60,621 nucleotides of DNA, from positions 21,871 through 82,491 of the forward strand of contig DGTM01000051.1 of NCBI GenBank assembly GCA_002394305.1, in the 5' to 3' direction. Shown in pieces: positions 8,581 through 16,231 of the stretch; position 1 is the stretch's first letter, and the number at the start of each line of letters is the position of its first letter. Below the pieces are notes generated by a model, which saw only the letters and a list, made by a program, of their open reading frames with translations, was not told the DNA's origin and ran no database searches. A program made the position numbers and the translations under genes. This stretch comes from Prevotellaceae bacterium UBA4336 (lineage in GTDB: Bacteria; Bacteroidota; Bacteroidia; Bacteroidales; Bacteroidaceae).

Positions 8581-11500
8581 AGTATATTACGTGGCTGTTC
8601 TGATGGCTTGCTGTCTGCAAATGTTTGGAGAAAAGCAGAAGTGCGAGATGCATCTTTCCCGGCTGCAAGGGCAGTTCCATAATCCATCGGCAGAGTTCCG
8701 CACGACTCCGCTCTGGGTGTGGAACACCGATGTCACCACGACCGACATCGACCGCATGCTCCTGGAACTGAAGGAGCAAGGCTTTGGCGGCGCATTGGTA
8801 CATCCTCGCCCCGGACTCGTAACGGAATACTTGTCGCCCGAATGGTTCAGCCTTTGGCGTTACGCTTTGCAGAAAGGCAAGGAACTGGGGTTGCTCACGG
8901 GCATCTACGACGAGAATTCCTATCCCAGCGGCTTTGCCGGAGGTCATGTCCCGAGTGAGATGCCCGAGTCGTACAACCAGGGGCAGTGTCTGCTGGGCGA
9001 ACTATGCCATGTGGCTCCTCGGGCTGGCGATTGCTGTCTGTGTGTCCTCCGAAAGGGCGACGAGTTCGTGGATATCACCGACCGCCTTGCCGATTATCAA
9101 GGAAAGCAGGGCACCTTCTACGTTTACCGCTTGGGATTCTACGGCAGCAGCAGCTGGACGGCAGGTTTCCCGTATGTTGACCTGATGGCCAAGGGCGTGA
9201 CAGAGAAGTTCATCGACATTACCATGGGAGCCTACGAGCGAGCGCTTGGAAGTGAGCTGGGCAAGAGTGTCAAGTTGGTCTTCAGTGACGAGCCTAACAT
9301 AGCCTCGCCAGACGGTAGGCACTGCCGCTGGACCCCCGACCTGTTCTCCACCTTCCAGCAGCTCTGGGGCTACGACCTGCGACCCTACTGGCCTTTGCTG
9401 GGCGAGGAGGTAGGCCCCTGGCAGAAGGTGAGGCACGACTACAACGCCACGCTCCTGCATCTCTTCATCGAGCGATGGAGCAAGCCTTGGCACGATTATG
9501 CCGAGCGCAAGAACATGCTCTGGACGGGGCACTACTGGGAACACAACTGGCCCGACCTCTCGCAGGGCCCCGACAATATGGCTATGTATGCATGGCATCA
9601 GATGCCGGGCATCGATATGCTCTTCAATCAGTACAACGACGAGGCGTGCCAGGCTCAATTCGGCAACGTGAGAAGCGTGAAAGAGCTCGCTAGCGTGGCC
9701 AACCAGATGGGCTGCGTGCGGACGCTGAGCGAGACCTATGGCGGAGGTGGATGGGACGAGACGTTCGCTGACTTTAAGCGGCTGGGCGACTGGGAGTACG
9801 CTCTTGGCGTCAACTTCATGAACCAGCACCTCTGCCACATGACCATCACCGGAGCCCGCAAGTACGACTACCCTCCTGTCTTTACCTCTGTCTCTCCCTG
9901 GTGGAAGGACTATGGGATTCTGAACAACTATTTTGCCCGCCTCTCGCTGCTGCTCAGCCAAGGGCAGCAACTTAATGACTGGCTGATACTGGAGCCCACG
10001 ACAAGCCTGTGGCTGCACTATTCGCAGGTGGCCGGAGGCGAACCGCTCTGGCGCATCGCAAATGCCTTCCAGCAATTCGTGACACGTCTGGAGAAAGCCC
10101 ATGTGGAATACGATCTGGGATGCGAGGACATCATCAAGCGGCATGGGCGCGTGGAGAAGAACCGCTTCTGCATCGGTCAGCGCAGCTACTCTACCGTTGT
10201 GCTCCCGCCAGAGATGGTCAACTTGGAAAGTTCTACCAAAGCGCTCCTGAGCCGGTTCGTGGCTGGTGGCGGAAGGGTGATTGCGATGTCGTGTCCGACG
10301 AAAGTGGACGGCACGGATGACAGTACCGTAAGCGAGATGCTGCGCAGTGGCTCTCATGTGCTCATGCCAAAGGATGTAGCCGACGTCATCAGTCTCTCGG
10401 GCAGCGAAGCATCTCTGAGCATCAAGTGCAGCGGCTCCCGCGACCTCTATCATCATCGCCGCATGTACAAGGACGCTGAACTGCTCTTCCTTGCCAACTG
10501 TTCGCTGACGGACGATGCTACCGTCGAGGTGACGTTGCCTGGCAGATATCTGTACGAGATGGATGCCTTTACCGGCGATATCAGACTTGTGAAGGAGGCT
10601 CCGGGGCAGCTCTCAACAGAGACCCGCATCGCCCCTGCCGGCAGCTGCATCTATGTGGCTTCGGCACGTGCCATCTTCCCGCAAGCAGCGAAAGCCGAAG
10701 CTGCCAGCAAGCCCACCGGCACACTGATGCCTGCCGACGCACTTCGCATCGCCCCCACGCACCCCAATGCCATGAACCTGGACTTCTGCCGCCTGACCAT
10801 CGGAGGAAAGTCTTTTGGCACGTTGTACACACAAAAGGCCAACGGCGCTTTGTGGCGGCACTTCGGGATGGCCGACCCGTGGGAAACGGCTGTACAGTTC
10901 AAGCGCGAGATGCTGGAGCGCGACACGTTCCATGCCGAACCGATAGACATCATCTACCCCTTCTTTATCGGGAAAGGTACGAGCTTGAAGGGCATGAATG
11001 CCATCATCGAGCGCCCCGATGTGTTTCATGTCCTCGTCAATGGGAAGCCTGTCACGACCTATCGCCCGGACAGCCTGCTGGATGTGCGGATGGGGGTCTT
11101 CCGCCTCGACGAATATGTGCACGAAGGTGCGAACGACATCACCTTGCACCTCGACACGATGCGGATAATGGCCGAGGTGGCACCTGTCATCCTCACGGGC
11201 AACTTCTGCCTGTCCGATGCCCTCTATGGCTTCAGCCTGTCGCCTGAACGGCAGCTGGAACTGGGCAGCTGGAAGAAGCAAGGCCGGCAGATGTATGCAT
11301 GGGGCGTGGACTATCGCCATCGCTTCGAGATAAGCAACCTCGCGCACCACTATCGCGTAGAGCTGGGTGCATGGAACGGCACGGTGGCTGAGGTATGGGT
11401 GAACGGCACGAAGGCGGCCATCATCCTGACTCGTCAAACTCCCGACATTACAGCCCATCTGCACAAGGGCAGCAACGAGATTGCCGTCCGCGTCATCGGG

Positions 11501-11650
11501 TCGCTGAAGAACCTCTATGGCCCGCATTACGTGAACAGCCGTGGCATCATGTCGCCTTGGATGTGGAATGGTGTGGAGACGGAGCGTCCTGGAGCCGACT
11601 ACGACCTGCTCGATTACGGCATGCAGCAGGACTTCAAACTTATCTATTGA
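8573..11650 (+). CDS. Secreted GH106-like glycosidase (alpha-L-rhamnosidase type)
   Basis: The 1,025-residue protein has a signal peptide (about 1-19). The N-terminal part has the pattern TPLWVWNTDVTTTDIDRML, then GFGGALVHPRPGL, YLSPEWF, YDENSYPSGFAGG. This is typical of GH106 and related Bacteroidales glycosyl hydrolases that attack rhamnose-containing pectin or arabinogalactan. FSDEP (about 237-241) and SETYG (about 386-390) hold candidate catalytic or metal-binding acids. The C-terminal half contains beta-sandwich regions (for example RHRFEISNLAHHYRVELG, then WVNGTKA), like the galactose-binding domains of GH2/GH106 enzymes. There is no sorting tail, so it is probably periplasmic. It is the last gene of the operon and a strong inverted repeat follows at 11702. 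It is related to the truncated gene at the window start, so two paralogues flank the GLUG and isomerase genes. The substrate is not proven. Confidence 0.78.
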   Translation: MKKVYYVAVLMACCLQMFGEKQKCEMHLSRLQGQFHNPSAEFRTTPLWVWNTDVTTTDIDRMLLELKEQGFGGALVHPRPGLVTEYLSPEWFSLWRYALQKGKELGLLTGIYDENSYPSGFAGGHVPSEMPESYNQGQCLLGELCHVAPRAGDCCLCVLRKGDEFVDITDRLADYQGKQGTFYVYRLGFYGSSSWTAGFPYVDLMAKGVTEKFIDITMGAYERALGSELGKSVKLVFSDEPNIASPDGRHCRWTPDLFSTFQQLWGYDLRPYWPLLGEEVGPWQKVRHDYNATLLHLFIERWSKPWHDYAERKNMLWTGHYWEHNWPDLSQGPDNMAMYAWHQMPGIDMLFNQYNDEACQAQFGNVRSVKELASVANQMGCVRTLSETYGGGGWDETFADFKRLGDWEYALGVNFMNQHLCHMTITGARKYDYPPVFTSVSPWWKDYGILNNYFARLSLLLSQGQQLNDWLILEPTTSLWLHYSQVAGGEPLWRIANAFQQFVTRLEKAHVEYDLGCEDIIKRHGRVEKNRFCIGQRSYSTVVLPPEMVNLESSTKALLSRFVAGGGRVIAMSCPTKVDGTDDSTVSEMLRSGSHVLMPKDVADVISLSGSEASLSIKCSGSRDLYHHRRMYKDAELLFLANCSLTDDATVEVTLPGRYLYEMDAFTGDIRLVKEAPGQLSTETRIAPAGSCIYVASARAIFPQAAKAEAASKPTGTLMPADALRIAPTHPNAMNLDFCRLTIGGKSFGTLYTQKANGALWRHFGMADPWETAVQFKREMLERDTFHAEPIDIIYPFFIGKGTSLKGMNAIIERPDVFHVLVNGKPVTTYRPDSLLDVRMGVFRLDEYVHEGANDITLHLDTMRIMAEVAPVILTGNFCLSDALYGFSLSPERQLELGSWKKQGRQMYAWGVDYRHRFEISNLAHHYRVELGAWNGTVAEVWVNGTKAAIILTRQTPDITAHLHKGSNEIAVRVIGSLKNLYGPHYVNSRGIMSPWMWNGVETERPGADYDLLDYGMQQDFKLIY

Positions 11651-11701
11651 GCTCGCCCTGCAAACATAAGCGTACGTCTGAATATTCCCGCTCTTATATT
11701 G

Positions 11702-11744
11702 TTGTCCGCTAAAGACGGCCCGCAGGCCAACCTTTAGCGGACAA
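11702..11744. terminator. 13-bp perfect stem between convergent genes
   Basis: TTGTCCGCTAAAG (11702-11714) is the exact reverse complement of CTTTAGCGGACAA (11732-11744). The 17-base loop itself holds GGCC pairs. It lies between the 3' ends of the glycosidase gene (+) and the lrp-like gene (-) and can serve both. No long T run follows. Confidence 0.6.
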
Positions 11745-11814
11745 TGTTATTAAATAAACGGGAGCATCTGAGTTCTTAATCCCTTATTATGACGAAGAGT
11801 AAATAGTTGTTTGG

Positions 11815-12279
11815 TCAGCTCAGCGGCAGCTGGTGGGAATTCTTGACTTCACCGAGGACGAAGAAGGAGTTGAGGGAGCCGATGCAGTCAAGGTCGCCCA
11901 GGATGCGAAGCACGAATTCCTGGTAGGCTTTCATGTCGCTGACGTAAATCTTGAGCATGAAGTCGTAGTCTCCGCTGATGTTGTAGCACTCCACGATTTC
12001 GGGGATTTGCCTGACGGCCTGCATGATGCGCTGTGCATTCTCGTAGGAATGTTGCTTCATGCGCAGGTTGCAGAAGGCGATGAAGCCGCGGTTGATCTTC
12101 TCAGCGTCGAGCACCGCCATGTACTTTTTGATGTAGCCCTCGCGCTCCAGGCGCTTCACGCGCTCGAAGGTCGGGGTGGGCGAGAGGTGTATCTTAGCAG
12201 CAAGCTCCTTGTTGGTCAGTCTGGAATCGTCCTGCAGAAGGCTCAGGATGCGCAGGTCCGTAGCGTCGAGAGTACTCAT
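11815..12279 (-). CDS. Lrp/AsnC-family transcriptional regulator
   Basis: The 154-residue protein starts at MSTLDATDLRILSLL. An upstream in-frame ATG (12312) would add 11 residues encoded by AT-rich repeat DNA and is unlikely. The N-terminal helix-turn-helix (DSRLTNKELAAKIHLSPTPT, about 20-39) and a C-terminal RAM ligand-binding beta-alpha sandwich (ISGDYDFMLKIYVSDM, about 105-120) match the family in length and order. Such proteins form octamers and sense amino acids. It is transcribed divergently from metY and cysK with 418 bp between the start codons, so regulation of sulfur amino acid synthesis is the natural inference. A TAACTTTG -7 box on its strand lies at 12410-12403, leaving a 5' leader of roughly 120 nt. 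Confidence 0.9.
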   Translation of the reverse strand: MSTLDATDLRILSLLQDDSRLTNKELAAKIHLSPTPTFERVKRLEREGYIKKYMAVLDAEKINRGFIAFCNLRMKQHSYENAQRIMQAVRQIPEIVECYNISGDYDFMLKIYVSDMKAYQEFVLRILGDLDCIGSLNSFFVLGEVKNSHQLPLS

Positions 12280-12402
12280 ATCTAATTCAAAATTAATAAA
12301 TTCAAAATTCAAAATTAAGGGGCGCTCCGTGGGGAAGAATTATTTTCCTGCTGGAGCGGGTGCTTGTGCCTCGTGGCAGGTGGTTTTATTCAGTTTGCGG
12401 TG

Positions 12403-12410
12403 CAAAGTTA
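12403..12410 (-). promoter_or_regulatory. Bacteroidales -7 box for the lrp-like gene
   Basis: On the minus strand the sequence reads TAACTTTG, matching TAnnTTTG. No clear -33 TTTG is seen at 19-21 bp, so strength is uncertain. Confidence 0.45.
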
Positions 12411-12438
12411 GGAATAATTTCTGAAATAACGATTCTTC

Positions 12439-12469
12439 TTGGAAGATTTTTAATGTTGCCGTAACTTTG
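12439..12469 (+). promoter_or_regulatory. Promoter for metY-cysK
   Basis: TTGG (12439-12442), a 19-bp spacer and TAACTTTG (12462-12469) fit the Bacteroidales sigma-70 consensus (TTTG, about 19-21 bp, TAnnTTTG). Transcription would start near 12476, giving a leader of about 220 nt before metY. No recognisable SAM riboswitch core was found in that leader. Confidence 0.6.
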
Positions 12470-12601
12470 CAGTCGGAAATAAAGGTAAAAGGGAATATCT
12501 ATAAAGGTAAAAGTGAATAGTGAAAAGTGAACAATTTGCTACCGCCATAGGGAACACCCATATAATATATAATATATATAATGTATAGGGCGGAAGAAGA
12601 A

Positions 12602-12632
12602 AGGACCCCCTAACCCCCTTAAGGGGGAATAA
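12602..12632. repeat. C-rich palindromic repeat, copy 1
   Basis: The core is ACCCCCTAACCCCCTTAAGG followed by GGGAA. CCCCCTTAAGGGGG is a perfect palindrome. The same core recurs at 14008-14080, 16129-16162, 16204-16231 and 59736-59763, and a diverged form at 38016-38097 and 60541-60575. Confidence 0.85.
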
Positions 12633-12697
12633 AATTACAAAATGATAAAATAGTAAATAAATAGTAAATAGTAAATAGTCAAATTGTAAATCGCCTT

Positions 12698-13984
12698 ATG
12701 AGTACACAGAAACAACACCTTGAGACTATTGCCCTGCATGCAGGACAGGTTGCCGACCCCACAACAGATGCTTGTGCCGTGCCTATCTACCAGACGACCA
12801 GCTACGTGTTCCACAACTCGCAGCACGCTGCCGACCGTTTCGGCCTGCGCGACGCGGGCAACATCTACGGACGCCTGACCAACTCCACGCAGGGCGTGCT
12901 GGAGGAGCGCATAGCTGCCCTCGAAGGCGGTGTAGCAGCACTCGCCGTCGCCTCCGGAGCCGCGGCTATCACCTACGCGCTGCAGAACATCGTGCAGGCT
13001 GGCGACCACATCGTGGCGGCCGACAACCTGTACGGCGGCTCGTACAACCTCATCACGCATACCCTTGCCACACAGGGCATTGCGAACACCATCGTGCAGG
13101 TGAACGACCTCCAGGCTTTGGAAGCGGCCATCCGACCCAATACGAAAGTCATCTATGCCGAGACGCTGGGCAACCCCAACAGCGACGTCCTGAACCTGGA
13201 AGGCGTGGCGGAAGTGGCGCATCGGCACGGCATCGTCTTCATCGTCGATAACACCTTCGCCCCGCTCCTCATTCGGCCCTTGGAACATGGGGCAGACATC
13301 GTGGTCCACTCAGCCACGAAGTTCATCGGGGGCCACGGCTCGTCGCTGGGCGGAGTCATCGTCGATGGCGGCAAGTTCGACTGGAAAGCCAACGCCGACC
13401 GCTACCCTTCCATTGCCAAGCCCGATGCCTCGTACCACGGAGCCGTGTTTGCCGACGTGGCCGGAGCAGCAGCCTTCGTGACCCGCATCCGTGCCGTCAT
13501 TCTGCGCGACACAGGCGCTGCCATCTCGCCCTTCAATGCCTGGATTCTCCTGCAAGGCGTCGAGTCGCTGCCCCTCCGCATCGAGCGGCACACAGAGAAC
13601 GCGCTGAAGGTGGTGGAGTACCTCTCCAAGCATCCGCTCGTGGAGAAGGTGAACCATCCGTCCCTCGCGTCGCACCCCGACCATGCGCTCTACGGGCAGT
13701 ACTTCCCCGCAGGTGCTGCCAGCATCTTCACCTTCGAGATAAAGGGCGGCGAACGCGCTGCCTGGCAGTTCATCGACGCGCTGAAGATCTTCACCCTGCT
13801 GGCTAACGTGGCCGACGTGAAGAGCCTCGTCATCCATCCTGCCACGACGACCCACTCGCAGCTCTCGCCCGAGGAGCTGGACCAGCAGCACATCACGCCA
13901 GCCACCATCCGCCTGAGCGTCGGCGTAGAGCACATCGATGACATCATAGCCGACCTCGAACAGGCCTTCAACGCAATAAAATAA
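12698..13984 (+). CDS. metY: O-acetylhomoserine aminocarboxypropyltransferase (sulfhydrylase)
   Basis: The 428-residue PLP enzyme matches the usual MetY length. The Cys/Met-metabolism fold is seen from LHAGQVADPTTDACAVPIYQ (N-terminus), through NIYGRLTNSTQGVLEERIAA and VDNTFAPLL, to VVHSATKFIGGHG with the Schiff-base lysine at about residue 208. It condenses O-acetylhomoserine with sulfide to give homocysteine in the cytoplasm. The long form, with the insert around KFDWKANADRYPSIAKP, favours MetY over MetB/cystathionine gamma-synthase. cysK follows 141 bp downstream and an Lrp-type regulator is divergent, forming a sulfur-assimilation unit. Specificity between MetY and related sulfhydrylases cannot be fully settled by eye. 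Confidence 0.93.
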   Translation: MSTQKQHLETIALHAGQVADPTTDACAVPIYQTTSYVFHNSQHAADRFGLRDAGNIYGRLTNSTQGVLEERIAALEGGVAALAVASGAAAITYALQNIVQAGDHIVAADNLYGGSYNLITHTLATQGIANTIVQVNDLQALEAAIRPNTKVIYAETLGNPNSDVLNLEGVAEVAHRHGIVFIVDNTFAPLLIRPLEHGADIVVHSATKFIGGHGSSLGGVIVDGGKFDWKANADRYPSIAKPDASYHGAVFADVAGAAAFVTRIRAVILRDTGAAISPFNAWILLQGVESLPLRIERHTENALKVVEYLSKHPLVEKVNHPSLASHPDHALYGQYFPAGAASIFTFEIKGGERAAWQFIDALKIFTLLANVADVKSLVIHPATTTHSQLSPEELDQQHITPATIRLSVGVEHIDDIIADLEQAFNAIK

Positions 13985-14007
13985 GGTAAATAATCGTTAT
14001 TAATAAG

Positions 14008-14124
14008 GACCCCTAACCCCGGACCCCCTAACCCCCTTTAGGGGGAAGGAAGGACCCCCTAACCCCCTTTAGGGGGAAGGAATAGTAAATAGTAAATTGT
14101 AAATCGTAAAATAGTAAATACCAT
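14008..14124. repeat. Two C-rich palindromes plus TAGTAAA heptamers between metY and cysK
   Basis: 14008-14050 and 14051-14080 each carry the C-rich core, CCCCCTAACCCCCTTTAGGG plus further Gs, as a direct duplication. 14082-14124 is made of TAGTAAA/TTGTAAA/TCGTAAA-type heptamers up to the cysK start. Heptamers of the same type precede metY (12649-12690) and separate the two tRNAs (36216-36257). Confidence 0.85.
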
Positions 14125-14125
14125 T

Positions 14126-15055
14126 ATGTCAATCTACAAATCAATCACTGACCTCATCGGCGGCACGCCGTTGGTCGAGCTTAACGCTTATGCTAAGAAG
14201 CGCAACCTGAAGGCGAACGTCATCGCCAAAGTGGAGTATTTCAACCCGGGCGGCAGCGTGAAGGACCGCATTGCCCTGAACATGGTGCTCGATGCCGAGC
14301 AGAAGGGAATCCTGAAGGCCGGCGGCACCATCATCGAGCCCACGAGCGGCAACACGGGCGTGGGTCTCTCCCTGGTTGGAGCGGTGCGCGGCTACAAAGT
14401 CATCCTGACGATGCCCGAAACGATGAGCATCGAGCGTCGCAAGCTGGCGCAGGCCTACGGCACGGAAATCGTGCTGACGCCCGGCAGCGAGGGCATGAAG
14501 GGTGCCATCCGCAAGGCCGAGGAGCTGCGCGACAGCACGCCGGGAGCCGTCATCCTGCAGCAGTTCGACAACCCCGCCAATCCCGCCATCCACGTGCAGA
14601 CCACGGGCGAGGAGATATGGCGCGACACCGACGGCAAGGTCGACGTGTTCGTGGCTGGTGTAGGCACAGGCGGAACGGTCTCCGGCGTTGCCAAGGCCCT
14701 CAAGAGCCACAATCCGAACATCCGCATCGTCGCCGTAGAGCCGGCCAGCAGCGCTGTCCTCTCCGGCCAGCCATCCGGTGCGCACAAGATTCAGGGCATC
14801 GGTGCGGGCTTCGAGCCGAAGAACTTCGACCGTCCCCTCATCGACGAGATTCTGCCCGTCTCCAACGAGGATGCCTTTGCCACGGCGCGTGCCCTGGCCA
14901 AGGAGGACGGCCTCTTCGTGGGCATCTCGTCGGGTGCTGCAGCCTATGCTGCCACCATCGTAGCCCAGCGGCCTGAGCTGGCAGGCAAGAACATCGTCGT
15001 CCTGCTGCCCGACACAGGCGAGCGCTATCTCTCCACAGCCCTGCTGGAGGAATAG
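14126..15055 (+). CDS. cysK: Cysteine synthase A (O-acetylserine sulfhydrylase)
   Basis: The 309-residue fold-type II PLP enzyme shows the PLP lysine in PGGSVKDRIA (K46), the substrate loop PTSGNTG (72-78), the phosphate-binding GTGGTVSG (about 176-183) and a C-terminal GISSGAAA. It converts O-acetylserine and sulfide to cysteine. Length and motifs fit CysK rather than cystathionine beta-synthase, with no CBS domains. It probably shares a transcript with metY, since no separate promoter box is visible in the 141-bp gap, which is filled with repeats. Confidence 0.95.
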   Translation: MSIYKSITDLIGGTPLVELNAYAKKRNLKANVIAKVEYFNPGGSVKDRIALNMVLDAEQKGILKAGGTIIEPTSGNTGVGLSLVGAVRGYKVILTMPETMSIERRKLAQAYGTEIVLTPGSEGMKGAIRKAEELRDSTPGAVILQQFDNPANPAIHVQTTGEEIWRDTDGKVDVFVAGVGTGGTVSGVAKALKSHNPNIRIVAVEPASSAVLSGQPSGAHKIQGIGAGFEPKNFDRPLIDEILPVSNEDAFATARALAKEDGLFVGISSGAAAYAATIVAQRPELAGKNIVVLLPDTGERYLSTALLEE

Positions 15056-15123
15056 CCTCCCCGGGCTGCTGTGGTGTTTTGTAAAGTGAATTTTTGCGGA
15101 AGGCATCGACCGTTCGGTCCGGG

Positions 15124-16191
15124 TTACAATTTCTCGGCCACCGGTTCGATGTCTTTCAGCCATTCTGAGCCCGAGGCGGCGATGCGTCCGTCGGGTGTGA
15201 CGAGGACGAAAAACGGCAGGTTCCTGATGCCCCAATCCCTGACGAGCGGGCTGGAAAAGCTGCGGAAGTCGCAGTAGCTGGGATAGTCGATGGAGTCGCG
15301 CTTCTCGATGGATGTGAGGCGTTTCGCGTCGACGTCGAGCGAATAGCTGATGAGTTTGACGTCCTTGCCGCGGGCTTTCATCTCGCGGCGGAAGCGCCGA
15401 GAGCGGTAAAGTGCGCTTTGGCTGCCGCTCTTCCATCCGGCCCAGAAGGCGATGAGCAGCAGTTGTCCGTCGTAGTCGCTGCGCCTGATGGTGCGCTCCT
15501 CGTCGCCGTTGCCGCCATGTCCGGGCGTCAGGGTGAGGGAGAAGTCGGGCAGCGGCTGGCCCACACGCATCAGTCCCAGGGAGCGGACGTGTACGGCAAG
15601 CTTCGAGAGCGCGAGGTCGTCGGGGCGTGCCCGGCTGAGGCTGTCGTAGAGCTCCTCGGCCTCGTTGGGTGTCGTCGTGCTGTCGCAGAGGAAAAAGGTC
15701 GTGAAGAGGTAGCGGCTCATGTCCAGTGTGGCGTGCCTGAGGATGAAGTCGCGAGCAATGGCCTTCTGTTCGGCAGCAGACTTGCCGAGCGTCTCCTTCC
15801 GGAACATGGTGTAGGCCTCGTTGTCCTCCGAGCCGCTGACTTCCACTTCGCTCAGGTTGCGTGCGTCGCCCTTGATGAGGATGTCGGCACCAGGGTTTGC
15901 GAAGACCACCAGCTCCGAGGCGTTGGGGTAGAGGATATGCAGGGTGGCTGTCTGCAGGGCCGGCAGGGTGTAGGAGAAGGCGCCGTCCTGTAGCTTCAGC
16001 GTGTCCAGGCGGTCCAGCTCCTCGTCGGTGCTGTAGATGAGGAATTCTCCCTGCTCCAGGTGCTCAAACTCGCCCTTGAGTCGTGCCTCGTTCGGGTGTC
16101 CGGTGCAGGAGAGAATAAGGAAAAGAAAAGACCCCCCGACCCCCTTTAGGGGGAGGAGGAGTCTCATCTTTCTTGTCATTCCCATTGGCAT
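15124..16191 (-). CDS. Thioredoxin-fold lipoprotein lacking the CxxC active site
   Basis: The 355-residue protein has a lipoprotein signal (FLFLILSC, Cys at about residue 29). The middle part resembles the DUF4369-like beta-rich region of Bacteroidales AhpC/TSA lipoproteins (GEFLIYSTDEELDRLDTL). The C-terminal half (VGQPLPDFSLTL, then LLLIAFWAGWKSGSQSALYR, SLDVDAKRL, RNLPFFVLVTPDGRIAA) follows the TlpA/resA thioredoxin fold. The positions that should be WCxxC read WKSGS, so it should have no disulfide oxidoreductase activity. The signal-peptide segment LLLPLKGVGG is encoded by a C-rich palindrome (16129-16162) of the kind otherwise found between genes. It lies 39 bp after the OmpA/TPR gene and is probably co-transcribed. 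A structural or binding role is inferred. Confidence 0.75.
   Translation of the reverse strand: MPMGMTRKMRLLLPLKGVGGSFLFLILSCTGHPNEARLKGEFEHLEQGEFLIYSTDEELDRLDTLKLQDGAFSYTLPALQTATLHILYPNASELVVFANPGADILIKGDARNLSEVEVSGSEDNEAYTMFRKETLGKSAAEQKAIARDFILRHATLDMSRYLFTTFFLCDSTTTPNEAEELYDSLSRARPDDLALSKLAVHVRSLGLMRVGQPLPDFSLTLTPGHGGNGDEERTIRRSDYDGQLLLIAFWAGWKSGSQSALYRSRRFRREMKARGKDVKLISYSLDVDAKRLTSIEKRDSIDYPSYCDFRSFSSPLVRDWGIRNLPFFVLVTPDGRIAASGSEWLKDIEPVAEKL
16129..16162. repeat. C-rich palindrome inside a signal-peptide coding region
   Basis: The element has two C blocks and an AGGGGG arm, like the intergenic copies at 12602 and 14008. It lies within the first 25 codons of the minus-strand gene 15124..16191. 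Confidence 0.8.
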
Positions 16192-16203
16192 ATTGTCTTA
16201 CCA

Positions 16204-16231
16204 TCCCCCCTAATGGGGGTTAGGGGGTCTT
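16204..16231. repeat. C-rich palindrome at a gene end
   Basis: CCCCCCTAATGGGGGTTAGG followed by GGGTCT abuts the stop codon of the minus-strand gene 16231..17922. It could also act as a hairpin terminator or stabiliser. Confidence 0.75.

Larger units (their letters stand above)
12280..12697. other. Divergent intergenic region, lrp-like to metY
   Basis: This 418-bp spacer holds back-to-back promoter boxes (12403-12410 on the minus strand, 12439-12469 on the plus strand) and an AT-rich run of repeated TTCAAAAT near the lrp-like start. It also has an ATATAATATAT tract at 12558-12586, one C-rich palindrome (12602-12632) and TAGTAAA heptamers (about 12649-12690). No small gene was found. Confidence 0.7.

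Noticed and set aside
12470..12697. SAM or cysteine riboswitch in the metY leader
   Set aside because: No recognisable conserved core. The leader is mainly AT-rich and simple repeats.
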